From contig CM041298.1 of the NCBI GenBank assembly GCA_023052935.1, positions 111,963,977 through 112,027,976 on the forward strand: a DNA stretch of 64,000 nt, written 5' to 3'. The notes under the pieces were generated by a model. The model searched no databases. It was not told where the DNA came from and saw nothing but the letters and a program-made list of their open reading frames with translations. Source of the stretch: Piezodorus guildinii. Its lineage: Eukaryota > Arthropoda > Insecta > Hemiptera > Pentatomidae. Position numbers and translations under genes: made by a program. Below are positions 57,057 to 64,000 of this stretch, piece by piece (positions within the stretch are counted from its first letter, which is position 1; each line of letters starts with the position of its first letter).

Positions 57057-57590
57057 TCATGTTCGAAGTCTCCAGACGTTCCAGCGTCTCCGACAGTTAT
57101 GCCGAGTTGAAGTGGCTCAATCTAGTTTCTCGCCGACAGCATTTCCTGGGGGTATTCCTATTCCGCATTTTCAATACCCAAAGTCCATCCTACATTCCTT
57201 TACAATGACCTACTCATCCCTTGTTCATTGGTATATTCTAGGGGTGGGCATAATCGAATGATCGTTATAATCGGATGATCGCACTTCAATGATTTAAATA
57301 ATCGAATGATCGAATGATTAGTATGCATGGTGAGAGGCGATATCTCAGAATTCCCGTCTCTATAGCGGCTGAGCTGATAAATGATTGAAATAATCGAATG
57401 ATGCGATAATCGTCATTCGAATATGCCCCCCCCCCTAATACATCCGTTTAACACAAGATCACAGCCCACTAAACTCTATTTTCCTTCTCATCGAACATCA
57501 TCCTTTTAAAAATTCTTTAGTTTGCGTGCTACTTCACTTTGGAATTCCATACATACTTCTATACGCAAAGCATCTTATTAAACCTCATTT
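57057..57590 (+). pseudogene. L2/CR1-like LINE C-terminal fragment, split by a MITE
   Basis: 57060-57210 reads FEVSRRSSVSDSYAELKWLN, SRRQHFLGVFLFRIFNTQSP and SYIP, aligning with residues 810-865 of the intact LINE. After the MITE, 57445-57580 reads NTRSQPTKLYFPSHRTSSFK then LWNSI-type text in shifted frames. Dead. Confidence 0.8.
57240..57441. mobile_element. MITE-3, hAT-like ends
   Basis: Left end TAGGGGTGGGCATAATCGAA then TGATCG; right end CGTCATTCGAATATGCCCCC then CCCCTA. The interior has ATAATCGAATGATCGAATGA repeats. About 200 bp, in the L2-like fragment. A TAGGGGTGGGC start recalls hAT MITEs, but an 8-bp duplication is not clear. Confidence 0.75.
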
Positions 57591-57602
57591 ACAAACAATT
57601 TA

Positions 57603-57815
57603 TTTTTTAATGGGAGTAAAAAATCCTTAGTTACGCCGTCCTTCGGAGGGGACGTTAAAAGGTGGTCCCGAGCCTGTGCGATGTCAGGTACTCGTTAAAG
57701 ATCCCTATCCTAATAAAACCTGGATAGGCAAAATTTAGGAGTCCCACTGTAGCATCGTCCGATTAGCCATAGTAGCATAAAGTGACGTTAAATAAATAAA
57801 CAAACAAACAAACAA
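57603..57815 (+). mobile_element. SINE-G body with AAAC/AAAT tail
   Basis: TTTTTAATGGGAGTAAAAAA, ACGCCGTCCTTCGGAGGGGA, GAGCCTGTGCGATGTCAGGT, CACTGTAGCATCGTCCGATT and AGTAGCATAAAGTGACG, then AAATAAATAAACAAACAAAC. The tRNA head is missing, so it is 5' truncated. Confidence 0.8.
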
Positions 57816-57934
57816 TTTATTTCATCATCTCCTCAGAATCAATCGCCCGAATAATTGTATATAAAATTAAGAATAATAGTCATGTTTCACTCTAAAGTGA
57901 GGAACCCTACAAATGTGTTAACAAAAACTTTTCC

Positions 57935-58775
57935 TTGCGATCGTGAAAATTTTCGAATTCCAGTTTTCAACGGAAATACACATTTTAGGGTCCCCTGAGT
58001 CCAAATAACCAAGTCCCGCAAAAAGGTGTGTGTGTGGTAACTCCCAGGCGGAAACGGTAAGTTCTATGAAACTGAAATTTCATATTTAAGACAAATTATA
58101 CGCCCGAGAGGTTACAAAACCTTTTTCATCAAAATAAGCTTACCAGAAGAGCCACTTTATACCATGCATTTTGCACCTTTTTTGGATTTTCTCGACAACT
58201 GTTCCGACGATTTTGATTTAACTCGCTAAATCGATGTAAAATTTGATAGGCTTTAACATCATGTAGGTTTCATTTTGATTAAAATGGTCTGACAGGGCTG
58301 AAATTTTAAATTTTCTTTCTCTAAAGTACCTTTAATTTTGTTGATTCTATAAAAATAACTTTATTATCTTGTTACCACTGATGAAAAACAGGTAAATATA
58401 TAAATTGAACGAATTCGATACCCAAAAAGGAAAAAAAAATGAAAACATATTTTTTTAATGCAATTTTTTGTTTTTTAGCTTAAGAACAGTAATATACAGT
58501 TGGAAAGCTAAAGATTTTAGAAAAAATATTATCTCATACACAAGCTTTTAAAAGTTTATAGAGAGTGATGAAAAGCCGATAAAACTAATGGATTATTTTA
58601 CATAATAATATAAACGATTTTTTTAAATAAAACACATGTTTCTATAGAAATTCCATTTAATTAATTCTTTAATGGTTTCACTCATTTTTATCACTTACTG
58701 TATTTGAAAATTCTTTAATCGATTCTGAAAACGGAGGTAAGTGAAAGTCGTGTGTTGCCCGCACCAGATTTTTTG
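57935..58775 (+). repeat. Family K repeat, nearly complete
   Basis: TTGCGATCGTGAAAATTTTC to GTGAAAGTCGTGTGTTGCCC and GCACCAGATTTTTT, with a short GT site (GGTGTGTGTGTGG at 58026) and all inner blocks. The outer 12-bp word of end A is absent. The right two thirds belong to the inverted repeat 58166-61800. Confidence 0.88.
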
Positions 58776-59034
58776 ATGATTTTATGGTATTAGTGTGAGG
58801 TACAATTATATTATCTCTGCATGCACATGTGTTTAGTATTATATAGTCTACATGAATTCTGTTACTTTACATGTTTTATTTCCTACATTATAAATAATGC
58901 AAGTATTAGTTGTATGTCGTTCAAGCAATCCTATTTGCTACTTTTATTAATATTATAAACATAACCTTAAGGTTCTTTTGTAGTGTTTTTATTTTTATGC
59001 CAGACACAATACTCAGTTATTGTACTTTATTGCT

Positions 59035-59085
59035 TTTCTTAGGGGACAGAAGGTCCCAGAATAAAATTTACTAGTCTTTTTTTCT
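59035..59085 (+). mobile_element. L2-like LINE 3' end (left arm)
   Basis: AGGGGACAGAAGGTCCCAGA then ATAAAATTTACTAG: the GGGAC...GTCCCAGAATAA hairpin end. The mirror copy is at 60888-60930. Confidence 0.7.
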
Positions 59086-59290
59086 TTCTTCATTATACTT
59101 CCGATTAGTGCACCAAAAAGCAAGAGCAACAATAACCATTAAAGCGTTCCATAACTGGACTAACACTTAAACATTGTAGACAAAACGTAATTTTTTTTTT
59201 TTTAGCTAAAAATATTAGAAAACAAATTTTTCTCCATTAAATTTCTGCACTGATTAACACTAGCAGAGCTAGAACGTTTCAGAAGCTATA

Positions 59291-60012
59291 TATATTTTTA
59301 GTGTGAAAAAAAACGTTAAATAAAAAATTATTTAACCCAGTCATATTCATGTCAAAAAAGTATTCATACAACTGCATTTTCAGGTTAAAATTATGCTCAA
59401 TTATTTATTGGTACATTGGAAACCAATTTCTAAAACTATCCCGTTTAAAAGACTACCTTAAATAAATAAATACATTTTTTATTATCCTGGGACATGTCCC
59501 TCTAGAATAAAATATACATAATGAACAAAAAGTGTTTTGGAGTCTTAGAACCAGTAAATGAAAAAAATATTAATGTTTACCCATAACTAGTAAAAGAATT
59601 TTATTTTTTTCATACTAATTGAAAATGTTTCTAAGGAAAATATTCTTTGGACTGTATCATTATTTTTTTCTTTAACAATATAACTACGAGTCTGTTGCTA
59701 TGAAACGTTATTTTTGGATCTTTTGAAATACAAAAAATCATGAAAGCGTTCGTTCAGTTATATAGAAAACTTTCAAGATATGATACACGGAAAATTTAGT
59801 TAATTGAAAAATGGATTGAAAATGTTGAGTTTAAAAGGGGTCACATATTACTTCAGCTTCTACATTTACCTATCAACTCTCGAAAGATAATATCCAGGGA
59901 CTTAAAGACTCCAAAACAACAGAAATATATTCAGCTGGATTACATATTCCAAGAGGAAATTCACGAAAATTTATCTGTGAGTATTATTTTTAAAATTCAT
60001 AAGTAAACTTTT
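59291..60012. other. Spacer sequence; L2-like 3' end (minus), otherwise unassigned
   Basis: 59458-59510 on the minus strand reads GGGACATGTCCCAGGATAAT then AAAAAATGTATTTATTTATT, another L2-like 3' end. 59330-59400 (AGTCATATTCATGTCAAAAA, AGTATTCATACAACTG) weakly recalls Tc1-type ends, and 59820-59960 could be a ruined transposase N-terminus; this is too weak to call. Confidence 0.4.
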
Positions 60013-60025
60013 AAACCTATAGAAT

Positions 60026-60377
60026 CCTAGAGCCTAGAGTTGACCCACTAGGTTGACTACGTCTAGGTTGACCCACGGTTATCTCATGGCCCGTGGACAT
60101 CCGCCTCTCTGTCGATCATGTCAGGTTCCTCTCTCAATACTCCACATCCTCACAGAATGCCGACAATATACCGCTTCACGTATTCTTTTCAACCTCCCCA
60201 CCGATCTGTCGCTTCTTCTCTCTGATTCCTCTCCTCATATAACTAACATCATTCGCTTCCTAAAGTCAAACCATCTTTACTCTCAGATCTAAACTATACT
60301 CTCACTCTACTCCTATAATCATGTAACCTGTGTCTAACGGTGTAAAGGCGAACATGACCCTGGTGGTTGTCGCCTCG

Positions 60378-60403
<26 letters not shown>
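60026..60403 (+). pseudogene. I-type LINE C-terminal fragment with 13-bp target duplication
   Basis: The frame to 60292 reads THGYLMARGHPPLCRSCQVP, LSILHILTECRQYTASRILF and IIRFLKSNHLYSQI, the zinc-finger tail after RNase H (CX2C...HX4C). The 3' UTR ends GGTGTAAAGGCGAACATGAC, GGTTGTCGCCTCG and about 28 A's. AAACCTATAGAAT flanks both sides (60013-60025 and 60404-60416). The 5' edge repeats GTTGACCCAC twice. It differs from LINE-A. Confidence 0.88.
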
Positions 60404-60409
<6 letters not shown>

Positions 60410-60591
60410 ATAGAATTTAAAGAATGTTTCAACAGGGTAATCTTTCCAAGGAACACTCCACAATGAAAACTCTTGGTTTTTTCATTTTGATTTAACTTGT
60501 TAAATTAATCGCCAAAAACTTTTTTTTTTCTTTCAGAGAAATAGAAATATCAGTAAATTCAAAACATTTTTCTATTAATTTCGATTTTTCG

Positions 60592-60639
60592 AGCTAGAAA
60601 TATATAAGTTCGAAGTGATGTGTGCTAAGTCGTGGCTCA

Positions 60640-60682
<43 letters not shown>
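60592..60682 (+). repeat. Direct repeat with (AT)n, left of the right arm
   Basis: TAGAAATATATAAGTTCGAA, GTGATGTGTGCTAAGTCGTG and GCTCAATAAA then (AT)n. The same block, slightly diverged, follows the right arm at 61801-61896. Confidence 0.9.
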
Positions 60683-61184
60683 AAACGTTCTAGCTCTGCT
60701 AGTGTTAATCAGTGCAGAAATTTAATGGAGAAAAATTTGTTTTCTAATATTTTTAGCTAAAAAAAAAAAAAATTACGTTTTGTCTACAATTTTTAAGTTT
60801 TAGTCCAGTTATGGAACGCTTTAATGGTTATTGTTGCTCTTGCTTTTTGGTGCTCTAATCGGAAGTATAATGAAGAAAGAAAAAAAGACTAGTAAATTTT
60901 ATTCTGGGACCTTCTGTCCCCTAAGAAAAGCAATAAAGTACAATAACTGAGTATTGTGTCTGGCATAAAAATAAAAACACTACAAAAAGAACCTTAAGAT
61001 TATGTTTATAATATTAATAAAAGTAGCAAATAGGATTGCTTGAACGACATACAACTAATACTTGCATTATTTATTACTTGCATGTAAAGTAACAGAATTC
61101 ATGTAGACTATATAATACTAAACACATGTGCATGCAGAGATAATATAATTGTACCTCACACTAATACCATAAAATCATCAAAAA

Positions 61185-61800
61185 ATCTGGTGCGGGCAAC
61201 ACACGACTTTCACATACCTCCGTTTTTAGAATCGATTAAAGAATTTTCAAATACAGTAAGTGATAAAAATGAGTAAAACCATTAAAGAATTAATTAAATG
61301 GAATTTCTATAGAAACATGTGTTTTATTTAAAAAAATCGATTATATTATTATGTAAAATAATCCATTTGTTTTATCGGCTTTTCATCACTCTCTATAAAC
61401 TTTTAAAAGCTTGTGTATGAGATAATATTTTTTCTAAAATCTTTAGCTTTCCAACGGTATATTATGCATGTATATTACTGTTCTTAAGCTAAAAAACAAA
61501 AAATTGCATTAAAAAAATATGTTTTCATTTTTTTTCCTTTTTGGGTATCGAATTCGTTCAATTTATATATTTACCTGTTTTTCATCAGTGGTAACAAGAT
61601 AATAAAGTTATTTTTATAGAATCAACAAAATTAAAGGTACTTTAGAGAAAGAAAATTTAAAATTTCAGCCCTGTCAGACCATTTTAATCAAAATGAAACC
61701 TACATGATGTTAAAGCCTATCAAATTTTACATCGATTTAGCGAGTTAAATCAAAATCGTCGGAACAGTTGTCGAGAAAATCCAAAAAAGGTGCAAAATGC
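61185..61800 (-). repeat. Family K repeat in the right arm (minus)
   Basis: Begins AAATCTGGTGCGGGCAACAC and ACGACTTTCACATACCTCCG and runs through all blocks up to AAAAGGTGCAAAATGC, where the arm stops. End A is absent. Confidence 0.9.
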
Positions 61801-61843
61801 TAGAAATATATAAGTTCTACGTGAGGTGTGCTAAGTCGTGGCT

Positions 61844-61893
<50 letters not shown>

Positions 61894-61896
61894 ATA
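61801..61896 (+). repeat. Direct repeat with (AT)n, right of the right arm
   Basis: TAGAAATATATAAGTTCTAC, GTGAGGTGTGCTAAGTCGTG and GCTCAATAAT then (AT)n; partner of 60592-60682. Confidence 0.9.
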
Positions 61897-62279
61897 CACA
61901 TTTTTTCTTTTAACCATCGTAGTTTCTTTGTCCTTATTTTGTTCTCGTGCTCATCAAAAAGACTATCACCTACAACACAGCTATGATCAAGGTAAAAGAG
62001 AAATAAATAAGAATAGAAAAACCTTAAGTAGGATTATGGAAAATGTTGAAGCGATAGAAAAACTTCTATTCCAGGGGACATGAGTAATTTTATTCAAAAG
62101 ACTGGTTTAAAACTAAAGATATCCTTAATTGCTAGTCTTGATCATGTAAAACAAGGATCATCCAGTCTTGGTGACTAAATCGAGTGCATTTCCGGTAACA
62201 TTCGGCTTTAAAGTTGTAAAAAAAACCGCCCACATCAGGAGTCTGTACTAGTTTTTCACATTAAACTCTAAACTCAAGG

Positions 62280-62880
62280 TGAAAGGTAAAAAAGCTTAAA
62301 AGTTTTGCCCCACACACATTCAACGAATGCCATCAAAAAAACAAAAAACAACAGCGTTTTGAAGTTTGTGATAGTCCTCTTTACAAAAACGACTAATTTA
62401 CTTCCAGAATTGTTACTTGTGATGAAAGGAGGATTCTTTACAATAACAGTAGACGTTCTACAATAACGTAGAAGTAGCACAACATTTTTAAAGTCCCCAT
62501 CAATTATAAAAAGGAGATAATTGCTATTCGGTCTGATTCATTTGGTTTGATACACTACAGCTGCTTAAATCCTGGCGAAACTATTGATGAAGAATCGTAT
62601 TGCATTAGAAATAGACAATACTGAGTCAATCTGAAGGATCCGACTTTGTTGCATGTCTCATGTGTGACGACAAAAAAAAATATATATGAAACTTTGCCAC
62701 ATCCGCCCTACTCTCCAAATCTCGCCTACGGGTTATCATTTCTATAGACATATAGATCACTACTCACGATGAATGGGAATTAGAAAACGTGTTTCTGGAT
62801 TTGATCAATTCTAAAGATTGGAAAGGTGACGACACATCAAAAAGACGGCAAAATCACAAATTTAGGTGACAAAAGTTTTG
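62280..62880 (+). pseudogene. Old mariner transposase remnant
   Basis: In shifting frames the plus strand reads KVKKLKSFAPHTF-like text, RFEVCDSPLYKND, RIVTCDERRILYNNSRRST (about 62400-62460), AIRSDSFGLIHYSCLNPGET then IDEESYC (about 62525-62610) and LPHPPYSPNLAYG (about 62695). This order matches mariner transposase (VTCDEKWILYDN, GVIHY, GETI, HPPYSPDL). The HDNARPH segment is lost, and the last Asp region is SPNL rather than SPDL. Much older than the two mariner copies at 19.4 and 28.5 kb; no clear inverted ends. Confidence 0.8.
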
Positions 62881-63784
62881 AATTTCTGGGTGCTAGAGCT
62901 TTTTATTATTAGTTGGTAAGACGCTTACTACTAATATTTTCCGCCACATTGAGTTTACAAATAAACATCAAATGAGTGAATCATTCCTGTTCGCACAAGT
63001 CCTTAATAACCGGCAATGAGATTTATCTTCATTCGATGGCCATTTATTATGTTCAAGTTGTGTATAAGCGCAAAGTCTTTTTGCTTTTATTTAACAATGG
63101 ACATTGCTAAGACAGGTAAGACATTATATTTTCAAACTCGTTATGAAATATACATTGAAATTCACTAACGAAAACTATATAACCCCCAAGTTACCCCAAG
63201 GATTTGTTTCATCAATCCTTCTAGTCTTTAAATGCTGCAAAGAATTTTGGCGATTTTTCGCGTTTTGGGTGATACATAATTTTTTTCAGACACAACTCTC
63301 CAAATCAAAAGTTTTACAATACATAATTTGAAAAGTTTAGTAAATGACTTAAAATACATCTATTAGCATTTTTAAGCCACTCCGAACCGATAATTACACT
63401 TTTTGTATTATTTTTCCCGTTTTTTTGGGACTTCAAACATTAAATGTAAGAAAGTTTTAGATTTTAGCAAATAAATTTTATTTTTGACCATTGTGCGCTC
63501 AGAATTATTTCCACCTAAATTGGTCATATTTTCGAATGTGCGTCGGCAGAAATGAATTGATAGTAGTTAAGACTATTTTGATTAAATGAAAACAGTTGTA
63601 AATCATTCTTTTAAAACCAAAATCCTTCATTATTCTTTGAAGAACCCAATGCATTATAGGTCATTCAACTAGTTTCATTGAAAGTCGAATTGTAAATCTA
63701 TAGATAGAATAATATGAAATCAAGATATTAAATACCGGCTTTAGAGGTGTTTCGATTCTGAGAATTACGCTTTTTAAGAGAGGG
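62881..63784. other. No feature recognised
   Basis: AT-rich. A 75-codon plus ORF at 63104-63331 shows no domain I recognise. Other ORFs are short. Confidence 0.45.
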
Positions 63785-63910
63785 AGAGAAACAGTTCTTT
63801 ATTAAGTAATATAATATATTTATAATAGTGATAAAGTACAACATTCATACTACATTCACATGATATATACAAAAAAATTTATATAATAATAATACAATAT
63901 AAATATATAC
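63785..63910 (-). mobile_element. Jockey-like LINE 3' UTR end
   Basis: CTTTATTAAGTAATATAATA, GTGATAAAGTACAACATTCA and CACATGATATATACAAAAAA align with 7665-7760, the 3' UTR of the Jockey fragment at 7640-8160. The body is replaced by a SINE-T. Confidence 0.55.
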
Positions 63911-64000
63911 AAAAAAAAACAAAAAAAAAACCTGTACCACTACAACCCATGAAGGGTCTTGGGCTCAGTACATATAGAGATTCGTACTGTTTCTAGGCCA
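63911..64000 (-). mobile_element. SINE-T 3' end, cut by the window edge
   Basis: The A-run at 63911-63930 (T-tail on its own strand), then ACCTGTACCACTACAACCCA, TGAAGGGTCTTGGGCTCAGT and GAGATTCGTACTGTTTCTAG: the complement of the SINE-T end. The head lies outside the window. Confidence 0.9.

Larger units (their letters stand above)
58166..61800. repeat. Large inverted repeat with arms of about 1.12 kb
   Basis: Left arm 58166-59290 and right arm 60684-61800 are near-identical reverse complements. GCATTTTGCACCTTTTTTGG at 58166 matches the end CCAAAAAAGGTGCAAAATGC at 61781-61800; AGCAGAGCTAGAACGTTTCA at 59262 matches TGAAACGTTCTAGCTCTGCT at 60684. Arms differ by a small indel near 58880 / 61075 and scattered bases. 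Each arm holds most of a family K repeat and an L2-like LINE 3' hairpin end. The spacer (59291-60683) holds an I-type LINE fragment. Confidence 0.93.

Noticed and set aside
59330..59960. Possible Tc1-type element in the spacer of the second inverted repeat
   Set aside because: Only a weak start similarity and no readable catalytic motif or matching far end.

Overview
The window is AT-rich animal DNA packed with transposable elements. The mix of mariner (D,D34D), pogo/Tigger-like, Jockey-, RTE-, L2/CR1- and I-type LINEs, Penelope-like elements, Helitron helicase fragments, tRNA-derived SINEs and many (AT)n tracts points to an arthropod, most likely an insect. I cannot name the species. I found no host protein-coding gene, true tRNA or rRNA gene, and no CRISPR array. 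Every coding stretch I recognise belongs to a mobile element.

Layout: 1-7 kb is a full-length but frameshifted I-type LINE (1119-6563, minus, 10-bp target duplication) inserted in the tandemly repeated 3' region of an older retroelement. 7-16 kb holds Jockey, SINE, pogo/Tigger, Helitron, Penelope and MITE remnants. 16-19.1 kb is a near full-length RTE-like LINE with an endonuclease deletion and one late stop. Two almost identical mariners lie at 19.4-20.7 and 28.5-29.8 kb, each disabled by different mutations. 30.9-34.9 kb is a roughly 4-kb, almost perfect palindrome centred on (AT)n, followed by further copies of its inner module. 40-46.7 kb carries more RTE-like copies and an inverted set of Penelope ends with T-tailed SINEs. 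47.9-50.7 kb is a three-layer nest (Jockey, L2-like and a third LINE). 53.06-55.87 kb is the only long intact gene: a 933-codon endonuclease/reverse transcriptase of an L2/CR1-like LINE. 58.2-61.8 kb is a second large inverted repeat (about 1.12-kb arms). 62-64 kb holds an old mariner remnant and further retroelement ends.

Repeat names used here. Family K: a non-coding element of about 0.9 kb. One end reads ACTTTCACTTAC then a TA-rich stretch; the other reads GTAAGTGAAAGT then CGTGTGTTGCCCGCACCAGA and T's. It has at least 15 full or partial copies and an internal (GT)n. Family D: a module of about 0.76 kb bounded by (AT)n, seen four times around the palindrome. SINE-T: tRNA-headed SINE with a 3' T-run. 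SINE-A: tRNA-headed SINE with a poly(A) tail. SINE-G: tRNA-headed SINE with a variable tail.

The only products likely to act are from the intact L2-like ORF, which could in principle supply reverse transcriptase to its own RNA and to copies sharing its 3' hairpin. The other elements depend on proteins encoded elsewhere. All assignments come from reading the sequence and its translations by eye; no database search was run.
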